From positions 1 to 42,715 of the forward strand of contig JAJTCK010000011.1 of NCBI GenBank assembly GCA_021323175.1: DNA of 42,715 nucleotides, read 5' to 3'. The stretch comes from Solirubrobacterales bacterium. Its GTDB lineage: Bacteria > Actinomycetota > Thermoleophilia > Solirubrobacterales > 70-9. The notes below the pieces were generated by a model. It had not been told where the DNA came from and did not search any database. It saw only the letters and a list, made by a program, of their open reading frames with translations. This document shows, one piece after another, positions 1-8,474 of the stretch (the stretch's first letter is position 1; every line of letters starts with the position of its first letter). The translations under genes and the position numbers were made by a program.

Positions 1-1
1 C

Positions 2-808
2 GCCAAGGCGCGTCCGAAGAACCCGACGGTCAACTGGCACGCCTGGCAGGCCGCGAGCGAGCGCCCGCCTCCCGAGGCTCTGGAGGGTGTCGACGCAGTG
101 GTGAACCTGATCGGCGAGGAGATCAACCAGAGGCTCACGGAGTCAGCCAAGCAGCGGATCCGCGAGAGCCGGATCGGCGCCTCACGCAACCTGCTGCAGG
201 GGATCGAGGCCATGTCCGAGCGGCCCAGCACGTTCATCGGCCAGTCCGCCATCGGCTTCTACGGTGACCGCGGGGAGCAGGTGCTGGACGAGGAGTCCGA
301 GGCCGGAACGGGCTTCGCCGCCGAGATCCCGTTCGAGTGGGAGGCCGCCCAGCGCGAAGCCGAGAAGCTGGGCATGCGGACCGTGCTGCTGCGCACCGGC
401 CTGATCCTGACCAAGGATGGCGGCCTGCTGAAGCAACTGCTGCTGCCGTTCAAGCTGGGCGTCGGCGGGCCGCTCGGCAACGGCCGGCAGTACATGTCGT
501 GGATCCACCTGGACGACGAGGTGGGCCTGATCCTGTGGGCCCTGAACGACGAGCGAGTCAGAGGGGTCGTCAACGCGACCGCTCCGAACCCTGTCACCAA
601 CCGCGAGTTCTCCAAGGCACTGGGCAAGGCGCTCAACCGCCCTGCGTTGGTGCCTGCCCCGAAGTTTGCGGTCGCGCTGCTCCGCGGCAACGAGCTGGCC
701 GACACCGTCATGGGCGGTTCTCGCGTGCTGCCGCGACGAGCCACCGACCTGGGCTACGACTTCCGCTATACCGAGGTCGGCCCCGCAATCCAGGCCGCGC
801 TGCGCTAG
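2..808 (+). CDS. TIGR01777-type SDR epimerase (5' partial)
   Basis: This is an NAD(P)-dependent sugar-epimerase-like protein of the extended SDR superfamily, TIGR01777/YfcH type; its substrate is unknown. The frame is open from base 2, so the gene starts outside the window and 268 residues are visible. The missing part, roughly 30 residues by family length, should carry the Rossmann GxxGxxG loop. Visible family hallmarks are GVDAVVNLIGE early on, the FIGQSAIGFYG segment in the catalytic strand, and a C-terminal DUF1731-like part with GGSRVLPRRATDLGYDFRY. FIGQSAIGFYG keeps a Ser and Tyr like those used by SDR enzymes. The stop is 28 bases before the VOC gene, so the two are probably co-transcribed. 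Family assignment is firm; biochemical role is not known. Confidence 0.85.
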   Translation, partial: AKARPKNPTVNWHAWQAASERPPPEALEGVDAVVNLIGEEINQRLTESAKQRIRESRIGASRNLLQGIEAMSERPSTFIGQSAIGFYGDRGEQVLDEESEAGTGFAAEIPFEWEAAQREAEKLGMRTVLLRTGLILTKDGGLLKQLLLPFKLGVGGPLGNGRQYMSWIHLDDEVGLILWALNDERVRGVVNATAPNPVTNREFSKALGKALNRPALVPAPKFAVALLRGNELADTVMGGSRVLPRRATDLGYDFRYTEVGPAIQAALR

Positions 809-836
809 CGCCGCCCCCACACGGGAAGGACCTCAC

Positions 837-1757
837 ATGAAGCTGGAGGGCGTCCACCACGTAACTGCGATCACGGCCAAGGCCCAGGAGAACGTGGACT
901 TCTACGCCGGCACCCTCGGCCTTCGCATGGTCAAGAAGACGGTCAACCAGGACGATCCGTCCGTCTACCACCTCTTCTACGCCGACGAACGAGGCAGCGC
1001 CGGCTCGGACATCACCTTCTTCGAATACCCCGGCGCCGCGCCCGGACGCGCCGGCGACGGGATGGTCCACACCGTCGGATGGCGGTTGGCCTCGGCAGAT
1101 GCGCTGAGCTTCTGGGAGCAGCGGCTGGGCGACGCCGGGGCCGCCGTCGAGCGCGGCGAGGCCACCATCCGCTTCTCCGATCCCGAGGGACTGACGCATG
1201 AACTTCGCATCTCCACCGTCGAGGACCAGCCGCTGATCGCCGACCACCCCGAGGTCCCCAAGGAGGTCGCGCTGCAGGGCTTCGACGGTGTCCGTGCCTT
1301 CTCGAGCCGCCCCGACGCCTCTACGAAGCTGCTCGAGACTCTCGACTTCGGGCGCTCCGGCGACGGATGGGAGGCGCGCGGCGACGGCCGCGGCGGCCTC
1401 TACGCCTACGACGACCCCCCGGGAGAGCGGGGCATTCCAGGCGCCGGGACCGTCCATCACGTCGCCTGGGCCTCGCAGATGGACGAGCACGAGCAATGGC
1501 GCGAGCGAGTGATTGAGGCAGGCGGCCAACCGACCCCCGTAATCGACCGCTTCTACTTCCGCTCGATCTACTTCCGAGAGCCGAGCGGCGTTTTGTTCGA
1601 GATCGCCACGCTAGGGCCGGGCTTCACCGCCGACGAGCCGCTGGAGACGCTGGGCGAAAAGCTGTCGCTGCCGCCCGACTACGAGCGGCTGCGCGATCAG
1701 ATCGAGGGGATCGTGAAGCCGATCAGGAACCCCCGCGCCACCGCGCGCCAGGGATGA
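837..1757 (+). CDS. VOC-family ring-cleaving dioxygenase-like protein
   Basis: A 306-residue protein of the glyoxalase/extradiol dioxygenase (VOC) superfamily, similar in layout to MhqO-type 'ring-cleaving dioxygenases'. Two VOC modules are visible: residues about 4-130, starting LEGVHHVTAITA, and about 150-275, with GTVHHVAWAS and FREPSGVLFEIAT. The His residues of the HHVT and HHVA strands and the Glu of LFEIA are the expected metal ligands. The C-terminal tail (LPPDYERLRDQIEGI) is typical of this subfamily. The ATG at 837 was chosen because GGAAGGA lies just upstream and the first VOC strand starts there; an upstream in-frame ATG would overlap the preceding gene. The stop overlaps the next start (ATGA), implying translational coupling to the esterase. 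Substrate is unknown; quinones or catechols are family-based guesses. Confidence 0.85.
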   Translation: MKLEGVHHVTAITAKAQENVDFYAGTLGLRMVKKTVNQDDPSVYHLFYADERGSAGSDITFFEYPGAAPGRAGDGMVHTVGWRLASADALSFWEQRLGDAGAAVERGEATIRFSDPEGLTHELRISTVEDQPLIADHPEVPKEVALQGFDGVRAFSSRPDASTKLLETLDFGRSGDGWEARGDGRGGLYAYDDPPGERGIPGAGTVHHVAWASQMDEHEQWRERVIEAGGQPTPVIDRFYFRSIYFREPSGVLFEIATLGPGFTADEPLETLGEKLSLPPDYERLRDQIEGIVKPIRNPRATARQG

Positions 1758-2437
1758 GCCCGGGCACCAGTCGCGACACGGAGATGGTCCACCTGGTCCG
1801 CGAGCCCGCGGGCGAGGCCGAGGGCGCGTTGGTCCTGCTGCACGGGCGAGCAACGAGCGAATCGGACCTGCATCCTCTGCTGGATGCGCTCGACCCAGAG
1901 CGGCGCCTGCTGGGCATCAGCCCGGGCGGGCCGCTGACCGGCATCCCGCCGGGCGGCCAGCACTGGTACGTCATCGAAAGGGTCGGGCAGCCCGACGAGA
2001 GCACCTTCGTCGACACGATGACTCAGCTGAGCGCGTTCCTCGACTCCCTCCTACTCGAGCACGGCGTCGCCTGGGAGGACACCGTCGTCGGCGGGTTCAG
2101 CCAGGGCGGCGCGGTCTCTCTGGCTCTCGGGCTCGGAGCCGGCCGCCCGCAGGCGGCCGGGATCCTCGCGATGAGCTGCTTCCTGCCGATCGTCCGCGGC
2201 TGGCCGATCGAGGTCGCCGCGAAGCGCGGCATGCACGCTTTTCTCTCCCACGGCACCTACGACAACATCATCCCTGCCGAGTTCGGCCGTCGCGCGCGCG
2301 ACCTGCTGGAGGAGGGAGGCCTGGACTTGGTCTTCCGTGAGACGCCGGTCCAGCACCAGATCGACCCCCGGCTGCTGCCCGAGATGCAGGGGTGGTTGCG
2401 GGCGCGGACGACGAAGGTCGACGCCGGCGCGCGCTAG
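1754..2437 (+). CDS. Phospholipase/carboxylesterase-family alpha/beta hydrolase
   Basis: A 227-residue serine hydrolase of the Abhydrolase_2 family, whose members hydrolyse short carboxylic esters. The nucleophile elbow is GFSQGG with Ser116; the acid is probably Asp170 in GTYDNIIP and the base His201 in PVQHQID. LLHGRATSE near residue 29 supplies the oxyanion-hole region. The gene overlaps the VOC gene by four bases (ATGA), a pairing common for MhqO/MhqD-like hydrolase-dioxygenase sets in quinone response; that functional link is inference. No signal peptide is seen, so it should be cytoplasmic. It ends 9 bases before the convergent end of the solute-binding protein gene. Confidence 0.85.
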   Translation: MSPGTSRDTEMVHLVREPAGEAEGALVLLHGRATSESDLHPLLDALDPERRLLGISPGGPLTGIPPGGQHWYVIERVGQPDESTFVDTMTQLSAFLDSLLLEHGVAWEDTVVGGFSQGGAVSLALGLGAGRPQAAGILAMSCFLPIVRGWPIEVAAKRGMHAFLSHGTYDNIIPAEFGRRARDLLEEGGLDLVFRETPVQHQIDPRLLPEMQGWLRARTTKVDAGAR

Positions 2438-2446
2438 GCCTCGGCC

Positions 2447-3508
2447 TCAGGAGCGCACGCAGAAGCCCGCAGGATCTCCGCCCTCCCCCCGGTGGATCTG
2501 CACACGGCAGAGAGTGCTGTCGCCGTCCTCGGTGATGGAGTACGAGCCGAGGATCGACTCGGGGCGCTCCAGCTCCAGCAGTGCCGACCTCACGCCGGCC
2601 CTGAAGCTGTCCGCGTCCTCGTCACGCCCCTCGATCGACGCCAGCACGGCCGCCATCGCCTCATAGCCGTAGGCGGCATACGGCCCGGACTCCCGTCCGA
2701 ACCGCTCCCGGAAGTCCGCAGCGAAACGCCGTCCAGTAGGAGGCAGCCGGGCCGGGTCCTGGACCGCGGTCAGCAAGTACGTCCGGTCCCCGGTCTCGAA
2801 GGTCACGACGGCCTGGGCTCGACCGTCGGCGAAGTCCCGCTCGCGCACGAAGTGGACCCGTGCTTCAGCCGGCTGCACGGCGGCTTCCCGCGGCGAGGCG
2901 GGCTCCACGCCGCCGGCGCGAGCCTCCTCCTCGAACCGCTCGGCCATCAGGCGGCTCCATGGGTCCCGGGATGGAGCGTCCACGTAGACCCGTGTGACGC
3001 CGAGGTCGGCGAGCCTCTGCGCCGCTCCGCGAGCGATCGCCTCGTCACTCGGCACGACCCGGGCGAAGGTCTGGTCGCCGGACGGCCGGTATCGGTCGGG
3101 CGAGTCCGGATAGCCCTCGGCGGGGCCGGTCAGGTCGATCGCTCCCGCGCCCGGCGAGACCTGCGGAATCCCCGCCTCGTTGGTGACCGGGAGCGAGGCG
3201 CGGGTGGGCTGCGAGGAGAGCTCGCCGATGTACGCGGCGGTGCTCGAGTCCTGGGCTGCCCTCCTGGCATTCTCGCCGACCGCCGCCGGATCCCAGATCC
3301 TCGTCCGCGCGTCGTCCAGGAACTCGCCGCGGACCTCAAGGTCCCCGGCTCGTCCGCTGGCCTGCTCGAGCGCCAGCCGGGCGCCATCGGCGGCGTCGCG
3401 CCCCTCGGGGGCGAACGGACCGGTCAGGGGCAGGCTGACGTAGACGGTGACCGGTCCCTCGACTCCGGAGTCCTCGGTGGCCGAGCAGCCGCCGATCGCC
3501 GCCGCCAC
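2447..3508 (-). CDS. Lipoprotein branched-chain-amino-acid-type ABC solute-binding protein
   Basis: An extracytoplasmic solute-binding protein of the Peripla_BP_6 (LivJ-like) type. The mature part begins at the lipobox Cys (IGGC, Cys8 in this numbering), followed by a polar linker and the first strand VTVYVSLPLTGPFAPEG. GELSSQPTRASLPVTNEAGIPQVSP is the usual domain-1 signature, and YAAYGYEAMAAVLASI lies near the C-terminus. The start is problematic. The only standard start is GTG at 3508, which leaves just seven residues before the Cys. In the same frame, 3509-3538 encodes a hydrophobic Ala/Leu/Val stretch typical of a signal peptide, but there is no ATG, GTG or TTG before the TGA at 3584-3586. 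A CTG at 3521-3523 is possible. No permease or ATPase genes lie nearby, so it is an orphan; the ligand is unknown. Confidence 0.8.
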   Translation of the reverse strand: MAAAIGGCSATEDSGVEGPVTVYVSLPLTGPFAPEGRDAADGARLALEQASGRAGDLEVRGEFLDDARTRIWDPAAVGENARRAAQDSSTAAYIGELSSQPTRASLPVTNEAGIPQVSPGAGAIDLTGPAEGYPDSPDRYRPSGDQTFARVVPSDEAIARGAAQRLADLGVTRVYVDAPSRDPWSRLMAERFEEEARAGGVEPASPREAAVQPAEARVHFVRERDFADGRAQAVVTFETGDRTYLLTAVQDPARLPPTGRRFAADFRERFGRESGPYAAYGYEAMAAVLASIEGRDEDADSFRAGVRSALLELERPESILGSYSITEDGDSTLCRVQIHRGEGGDPAGFCVRS

Positions 3509-3533
3509 GGCCGCGAGTACCAGCGCGCAGGCC

Positions 3534-4559
3534 CTAACCGAAGAACACCTCCGCCCCGCGATAGAAGTGCTCCGGGACGGTCTTCAGCTCGGCCGTGGCC
3601 TCCTCGAGCCCTACCAGCTCGATCTCGGTCCCTCTGAGGGCGGTCATCATGCCCCACTCGCCTTCCTGCACCGCATCGATCGCGGCCAGGCCGAAGCGCG
3701 TGGCGAGCACCCGGTCGAATGCGGTCGGCGTCCCGCCCCGCTGCACGTGACCGAGCACGGTCGCCCGGGCCTCCCGGCCGGTCCGCTGCTCTATCTCTCC
3801 CTCAAGCCAGTGCGCGATGCCGCCCAGCCGGACGTGGCCGAAGGCGTCGGTGGGGAAGTCCTTCGACTCCGGAACCCCGCCCTTGGGCGTCGCTCCCTCC
3901 GCGACCACCAGGATCGGCGCGTACTGCTGCTCGAAGCGGCGCTCGATGTACTCGCAGACGCGCTCGATCGAGAACTCCTCCTCTGGGATCAGGATGACGT
4001 TGGCGCCGCCGGCGATCCCCGCATGCAGGGCGATCCACCCGGCGTGCCGGCCCATCACCTCCACGATCAGAACGCGCTGGTGGCTCTCGGCCGTGGTGTG
4101 CAGCCGATCGATCGCCTCCATCGCGATGTTGACCGCGGTGTCGAACCCGAACGTGTAGTCGGTCGCGCCGAGGTCGTTGTCGATCGTCTTCGGGACCCCG
4201 ACGACCTTTACGCCCTCCGCCCCGAGCCTGGTGGCGGCGCCCAGCGTGTCCTCGCCTCCGATCGCGATCAGGCCGTCCACCCCGTCCCGGCCGAGCTGTT
4301 CCAGGACCTTCGCCGAGCCGCCCCCCTCCTTGAAAGGGTTGGTCCGGGACGAGCCCAGGATCGTGCCCCCTCGCGGCAGTATCCCCCTCACCTCCCGGAC
4401 CCCCAGCGGGCGACTCTCGCCATCGAGCGGGCCGCGCCACCCATCGCGGTAGCCGACGAACTCGTGCCCGTATACCCCGACCCCCTTGCGCACGATGGCC
4501 CGGATCACGGCGTTCAGTCCGGGACAATCGCCGCCGCCGGTGAGGACCCCGATCCGCAT
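3534..4559 (-). CDS. pfkA: 6-phosphofructokinase, probably PPi-dependent
   Basis: A 341-residue group-III (PfkA-type) phosphofructokinase that phosphorylates fructose 6-phosphate in glycolysis. The phosphoryl-donor loop reads GGEDT at 101-105 and the catalytic loop PKTIDND at 123-129. ATP enzymes carry Gly104 and Gly124; Asp104 and Lys124, both present here, are the established determinants of pyrophosphate use, as in the Amycolatopsis methanolica enzyme. I therefore infer a reversible PPi-PFK. EVMGRHAGW and the fructose-phosphate-binding PEEEF segment are intact. The start is backed by a leaderless-type promoter: TAGTTT at 4567-4572 seven bases before the ATG. The solute-binding gene follows closely. 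Family certain; donor choice is inferred from residues. Confidence 0.95.
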   Translation of the reverse strand: MRIGVLTGGGDCPGLNAVIRAIVRKGVGVYGHEFVGYRDGWRGPLDGESRPLGVREVRGILPRGGTILGSSRTNPFKEGGGSAKVLEQLGRDGVDGLIAIGGEDTLGAATRLGAEGVKVVGVPKTIDNDLGATDYTFGFDTAVNIAMEAIDRLHTTAESHQRVLIVEVMGRHAGWIALHAGIAGGANVILIPEEEFSIERVCEYIERRFEQQYAPILVVAEGATPKGGVPESKDFPTDAFGHVRLGGIAHWLEGEIEQRTGREARATVLGHVQRGGTPTAFDRVLATRFGLAAIDAVQEGEWGMMTALRGTEIELVGLEEATAELKTVPEHFYRGAEVFFG

Positions 4560-4566
4560 CGGGCAG

Positions 4567-4595
4567 AAACTACCGGGGGATCAGGGTCTGGTCAG
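4567..4595 (-). promoter_or_regulatory. Promoter of pfkA (leaderless type)
   Basis: On the minus strand, a CTGACC -35-like hexamer (4590-4595) is followed after 17 bases by a TAGTTT -10 box (4567-4572), then 7 bases and the pfkA ATG. A transcript starting 7 bases after the -10 would begin at the ATG. The -35 overlaps the end of the small membrane-protein gene upstream. Spacing is seen directly; activity is inferred. Confidence 0.55.
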
Positions 4596-4745
4596 CCAGT
4601 CGATGATCGGCTGGGCGACGCGCAGCAGCGCGCCGGTGAAGACACCCCCGAGGAACAACAGGGCGATCACGGGGCCCGGGACGTTGAACGCGTACCCGAT
4701 CACCATCACGCAGGCCCCGAGGACCGTGAAAACCAGGATCATCAT
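4581..4745 (-). CDS. Small two-helix membrane protein (54 aa)
   Basis: An open frame from ATG 4745 (a second ATG follows at 4742) to TGA 4581 encodes 54 residues. The sequence is almost entirely hydrophobic: a first helix at about residues 3-20 (ILVFTVLGACVMVIGY), an FNVPGP turn at 20-25, and a second helix at 26-41 (VIALLFLGGVFTGALL). A short polar tail with RVAQPIIDWLTRP follows. The two helices joined by a Gly/Pro turn argue for a real integral membrane protein rather than chance. It sits 51 bases after ridA and before pfkA on the same strand, so it may be the last gene of the trpF-ridA transcription unit. I do not recognise the family and assign no function. Confidence 0.6.
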   Translation of the reverse strand: MMILVFTVLGACVMVIGYAFNVPGPVIALLFLGGVFTGALLRVAQPIIDWLTRP

Positions 4746-4796
4746 CGCCGCGAAATCTACATCAGCGCCCCGCGCGGACGGCCGGACGGCGCGGCC

Positions 4797-5183
4797 CTAG
4801 AGCAGGACGACCGCGTCCATCTCCACCAGCGCGCCCTTGGGGAGTGCGGCGACGCCGACGGCCGCCCGCGCGGGGGGGTCCTCGTCGAAGAACTCCGCGT
4901 AGGCCTCGTTGATCTCGGCGAACTGGTCGAGCTGGGTGGTGAAGATCGTCAACCTGACGGCGCGCGCCAGGCTGGTGCCGGCCTCCTCGCAAACGGCCCG
5001 CAGGTTCTGCAGGCACTTCGTCGCCTGTTCGGCGGGCGTGTCTCCCTGCATCTCCCCCGACTCGGAATCGAGCGGCACCTGGCCGGAGCAGAACAGCAGG
5101 CCCGCCGCGGCGACCGCGTGGCTGTAGGGGCCGATCGCCTCGGGGGCACCGTCTGCCGAGACGATCGTCCGGTCCTCGCTCAT
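4797..5183 (-). CDS. ridA: RidA family enamine/imine deaminase
   Basis: A 128-residue RidA (YjgF/YER057c) protein. RidA hydrolyses reactive enamine/imine intermediates such as 2-aminocrotonate and 2-aminoacrylate released by PLP dehydratases, protecting other PLP enzymes from inactivation. Family marks are GPYSHAV (18-24), FCSGQVPLD (31-39), the substrate-binding Arg106 in PPARAAVGV and Glu121 in LVEMDAV. Length matches the family. It overlaps the 3' end of ilvA by four bases (ATGA), so it is translated with threonine dehydratase, the enzyme that makes its best-known substrate. That pairing makes the assignment and role unusually secure. Confidence 0.95.
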   Translation of the reverse strand: MSEDRTIVSADGAPEAIGPYSHAVAAAGLLFCSGQVPLDSESGEMQGDTPAEQATKCLQNLRAVCEEAGTSLARAVRLTIFTTQLDQFAEINEAYAEFFDEDPPARAAVGVAALPKGALVEMDAVVLL

Positions 5184-6448
5184 TCCTCGCTCCTCTCGGT
5201 CGTGTGCTGGCGACGCACCGTATACCCGCGGCCGCTCAGGTCCTCGATGATCTGCCGGGTGTGCTCGGGATCGCGCGTATCGAGGATCAGCTCGATCCCC
5301 GTCTCCGCGACGTGCAGGTTCACGACCTCGCGCACGTGCCGGACGTCCACGATCGAAGCGCCCGCGGCGGCCACCGCGTTGAGCAGCCTTGCGAGTGAGC
5401 CCGGACGGTCCGAGATGGTCGTGAACAGCACCGCGCCGCGGCCGTGCCTGGTCGCGCTGCGACGGGCGACCGCGGCAAGCAGGGTCTCGTCCAAGTTCCC
5501 TCCCGACAGGACCACCGCAGTGGAGCCGGACTCCGCCGGCGAGACCTGGCCGCCCGCTAGCGCCGCGACGCCCACGGCGCCGGCGCCCTCGACGACGAGC
5601 TTGCCCTCCGCCAGCAGCTCCGCCATCGCGTCCCCGACCTCGTCGTCCGAGACGACGACGATCTCGTCCAGCCAGCGCTCGATCAGCGGCATGGTGATGG
5701 CCCCCGGACGCTTGACGGCGATACCGTCGGCGACGGTGCGGGTCGGCTTGACGGTGACGGCCTCCCCCTTCTCGAGCGAAGCCGGATAGCTGGCGCAGGC
5801 CGCGACCTGTACGCCGACGACCTCAACCTCGGGCTTCTGCTCCTTCACCGCGATCGCGATGCCGGCTGCGAGTCCGCCGCCGCCCAGCGGGACGAGCACC
5901 TTCGCCAGGTCGGGCACGTCCTCGAGGAGCTCCAGCCCGACTCCGCCCTGGCCGCGGATCACGAGCGGATCGTCGAAGGGATGGACCAGCGTCAGGCCGC
6001 CCGACTCGGCGCGCTCGCGGGCGCGCTCGACGCAGTCGTCCACAGTTCCCTTTCCGCGGGTGAGCTTGGCGCCCAGCCGGGCCGCCGGCTCGGTCTTCGA
6101 GATCGGGGCGTCCTCGGGGACGAACAGCTCGCAGGGAACCCCGTGCCGGCGTGCCGCCCACGCGAGCGCTCGCCCATGGTTGCCCGCGGTCCCGGCCACG
6201 ACCCCGGCCGCCGCGGAATCGCCGAGCGACGCCAGCTTGACGCTCACCCCGCGGGCCTTGAACGACCCCGTCTGCTGGAGGTTCTCGGCCTTCAGCGCGA
6301 TCCTCCCTCCGAGCAGCTCGTCGATCGCCGGCATCGCAAGCGTCGGGGTCCGGATCACCTCTGCGGAGATCTGCGCATGTGCCTCCGCAATCTGCTTCGC
6401 GGTCACCTCGGCCCCTGGGGCCACCGTCTGCTCGCTCGCCTCGGCCAC
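5180..6448 (-). CDS. ilvA: Threonine ammonia-lyase with C-terminal ACT domain
   Basis: A 422-residue PLP-dependent threonine dehydratase that converts threonine to 2-oxobutanoate and ammonia, the entry to isoleucine synthesis or a catabolic route. PLP lysine is Lys64 in GSFKARG; AGNHGRALA (88-96) and a Gly-rich phosphate loop (LGGGGLAAGIA) complete the site. A single ACT-like domain occupies roughly residues 340-415 (FTTISDRPGSLARLLNAVA), probably an amino-acid sensor. This short, single-ACT form resembles TdcB/IlvA2-type enzymes rather than the 500-residue E. coli IlvA. It starts three bases after the trpA stop and overlaps ridA, so it belongs to the trpF-ridA operon. Biosynthetic versus catabolic role cannot be decided from sequence. 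Confidence 0.93.
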   Translation of the reverse strand: MAEASEQTVAPGAEVTAKQIAEAHAQISAEVIRTPTLAMPAIDELLGGRIALKAENLQQTGSFKARGVSVKLASLGDSAAAGVVAGTAGNHGRALAWAARRHGVPCELFVPEDAPISKTEPAARLGAKLTRGKGTVDDCVERARERAESGGLTLVHPFDDPLVIRGQGGVGLELLEDVPDLAKVLVPLGGGGLAAGIAIAVKEQKPEVEVVGVQVAACASYPASLEKGEAVTVKPTRTVADGIAVKRPGAITMPLIERWLDEIVVVSDDEVGDAMAELLAEGKLVVEGAGAVGVAALAGGQVSPAESGSTAVVLSGGNLDETLLAAVARRSATRHGRGAVLFTTISDRPGSLARLLNAVAAAGASIVDVRHVREVVNLHVAETGIELILDTRDPEHTRQIIEDLSGRGYTVRRQHTTERSEE

Positions 6449-6451
6449 GGA

Positions 6452-7300
6452 TCAGCTCCCCTCCAGCGCCTCCCGCGCGGCGGCGAGGAACTCGGACACG
6501 GCGACGGCCGCCGACTCGAGGTCACCGGCGTCCTGGACGGCCCGGACGAGCCGGCTGCCGACGATCACTCCGTCGGCTATCGCCGCAATGCTCGCAATCT
6601 GGGCGGGGGTCGAGATGCCGAAGCCCACGGCGACGGGCACACCCGACTCCTCGCGCGCGGAGGCCGCCAGGTCCTCCAGCTCCGGCGGCAGCTCGGCCCG
6701 CTCGCCGGTGACGCCGGTGGTCGAGACGAGATAGACGAAGCCCTCGGCGCCCGCGCAGATCTCGCGGCGGCGCTCCGGCGAGGTGGTGGGCGCGATCAGC
6801 GGGACCACGGCGAGCCCGTGCACGGCCATGGCCTCCTTGATCTCGGCTCCCTCGCCGAGCGGCAGATCGGGGATGATCGCGCCGGCGGCGCCGGCCTCGG
6901 CGAGCCGGGATGCGAACTCGTCCTCGCCGGTGGACAGGATCATGTTCGAGTAGCACATCGCCACAACCGGGATCTCGGAGGCGATCTCGCGACAGGCCTC
7001 CAGCGCGCTCTCAAGCGTCGCCCCGGCCTGCAGCGCAGCGGTCGCGGCGGCATGGATGACAGGACCGTCGGCGAGGGGATCCGAGAACGGGATCCCGAGC
7101 TCCACCAGATCCGCCCCGGCGTCGGAGTAGACGCGTGCGATCCTGCGACCCGAGCCCGCGTCGGGGAAGGCGCCCATCATGTACGGCATCAACGCCGCGC
7201 GGCCGTCGTGCCGGGCCGCCGCGAACGCGGCGGCGATCCGATCCGCCCCCGCAGCGGGCGACGGAGCGGACGAGGCGGTGGTGGGCGCAGCCTCAGCCAT
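6452..7300 (-). CDS. trpA: Tryptophan synthase alpha chain
   Basis: A 282-residue TIM-barrel subunit that splits indole-3-glycerol phosphate into indole and glyceraldehyde 3-phosphate and feeds indole through a tunnel to TrpB. The catalytic pair is Glu67 in [10 protein letters not shown] and Asp78 in PLADGP, equivalent to E. coli Glu49 and Asp60. The phosphate-binding part ([24 protein letters not shown]) is intact. I chose the ATG at 7300, eight bases inside the end of trpB, because a longer open frame upstream is only a shadow of trpB. The overlap ensures near 1:1 synthesis with the beta chain. About 20 Ala/Pro/Ser-rich residues precede the first barrel helix. Confidence 0.96.
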   Translation of the reverse strand: MAEAAPTTASSAPSPAAGADRIAAAFAAARHDGRAALMPYMMGAFPDAGSGRRIARVYSDAGADLVELGIPFSDPLADGPVIHAAATAALQAGATLESALEACREIASEIPVVAMCYSNMILSTGEDEFASRLAEAGAAGAIIPDLPLGEGAEIKEAMAVHGLAVVPLIAPTTSPERRREICAGAEGFVYLVSTTGVTGERAELPPELEDLAASAREESGVPVAVGFGISTPAQIASIAAIADGVIVGSRLVRAVQDAGDLESAAVAVSEFLAAAREALEGS

Positions 7301-8474
7301 CGAGCTCCGCCAGCTTCGCGGTCGCCTCGTCGAGGTCCTTGTCCCCGCGGCCCGAAAGGCAGAGGACGTCAAAGCCCGCGGATTCCGGGGCGTTCTCCAG
7401 CAACCAGGCGATCGCGTGGCTCGACTCCAGTGCGGGGATGATCCCCTCGAGCCGGGCGACCTCGCGGAAGGCCAGCAGCGCCTGCGTGTCGGTGACCGAG
7501 ACGTAGGTGGCCCGGCCGGTGTCGCGCAGGTGGGCGTGCTCGGGGCCAACGCCCGGGTAGTCCAGCCCGGCCGAGACCGAGTGCGCCTCGAGGATCTGGC
7601 CCTGGTCGTCGGCGAGCACCGACGACAGGGCGCCGTGGAGGATGCCCGTCGAGCCCGCGCTGAGCGAGGCCCCGTGGCGGCCGCTTTCCAGCCCTTCCCC
7701 CGCAGCCTCGACCCCAACAAGCTCGACGGGGTCGTCGAGAAAGGCGTAGAAGGTCCCGATCGAGTTGGAGCCGCCGCCGACGCAGGCGATCACGCGCTTC
7801 GGCAGCGCGCCCTCCGCCTCCAGCGACTGCGAGCGAGCCTCGTCGCCGATCACCCGCTGCAGGTCGCGGACCATCGCGGGGTAGGGCGCGGGACCGACCG
7901 CGGAGCCGATCACGTAGTGGCTGTCGGCGACGTTCGCCACCCAGTCGCGGATGGCCGCGCTGACGGCCTCCTTGAGAGTGCGCGCGCCCGCCTCGACAGG
8001 CTCGACCTTTGCGCCGAGCAGGTTCATCCGGGCCACGTTCGGCGCCTGCCGGCGGATGTCCTCGGAGCCCATGTAGACGACGCAGTCCAGGCCCATCAGG
8101 GCGCAGGCGGTCGCGGTGGCTACGCCGTGCTGCCCGGCGCCGGTCTCGGCGATGATCCGCGTCTTGCCCATCTGCTTGGCAAGCAGCGTCTGGCCGACGG
8201 CGTTGTTGATCTTGTGGGCGCCGGTGTGGCATAGGTCCTCCCGCTTCAGGTAGACCCTGCGGCCGATCCGCTCGGAGAGGCGCTCAGCCGGGTAAAGCGG
8301 CGTCGGCCTGCCGACGAAGTCGCGCAGCAGGGCCGAGAGCTCATCCTGGAAGACGGTGTCCGACCGCGCCGCCGCCCACGCTGCGCTCAGGTCGTCCAGG
8401 GCGGAGATCAGGGTCTCCGGGACGAAGCGCCCTCCGTAGCGCCCGAAGCGCTCCTCGACGGCCGGGGCGCTCAT
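7293..8474 (-). CDS. trpB: Tryptophan synthase beta chain
   Basis: A 393-residue TrpB1-type PLP enzyme that joins indole and serine to make tryptophan. The internal aldimine lysine is Lys88 in [19 protein letters not shown] is the beta-replacement loop with its catalytic Glu; GGGSNSIG binds the PLP phosphate. Length and order match the family. The start overlaps the trpF stop (ATGA at 8471-8474) and its own 3' end overlaps trpA, so trpF-trpB-trpA forms one translationally coupled block separate from the trpE-G-D-C block. Confidence 0.97.
   Translation of the reverse strand: MSAPAVEERFGRYGGRFVPETLISALDDLSAAWAAARSDTVFQDELSALLRDFVGRPTPLYPAERLSERIGRRVYLKREDLCHTGAHKINNAVGQTLLAKQMGKTRIIAETGAGQHGVATATACALMGLDCVVYMGSEDIRRQAPNVARMNLLGAKVEPVEAGARTLKEAVSAAIRDWVANVADSHYVIGSAVGPAPYPAMVRDLQRVIGDEARSQSLEAEGALPKRVIACVGGGSNSIGTFYAFLDDPVELVGVEAAGEGLESGRHGASLSAGSTGILHGALSSVLADDQGQILEAHSVSAGLDYPGVGPEHAHLRDTGRATYVSVTDTQALLAFREVARLEGIIPALESSHAIAWLLENAPESAGFDVLCLSGRGDKDLDEATAKLAELDG

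Noticed and set aside
2428-2458. Imperfect inverted repeat between the esterase and solute-binding genes.
   Set aside because: Stem is interrupted and without U-tract; not convincing as a terminator.
3447-5789. A 780-residue plus-strand open frame opposite pfkA, ridA and ilvA.
   Set aside because: It is antisense to three well-defined genes and has Arg/Pro/Gly-rich, low-complexity sequence typical of shadow frames in GC-rich DNA.
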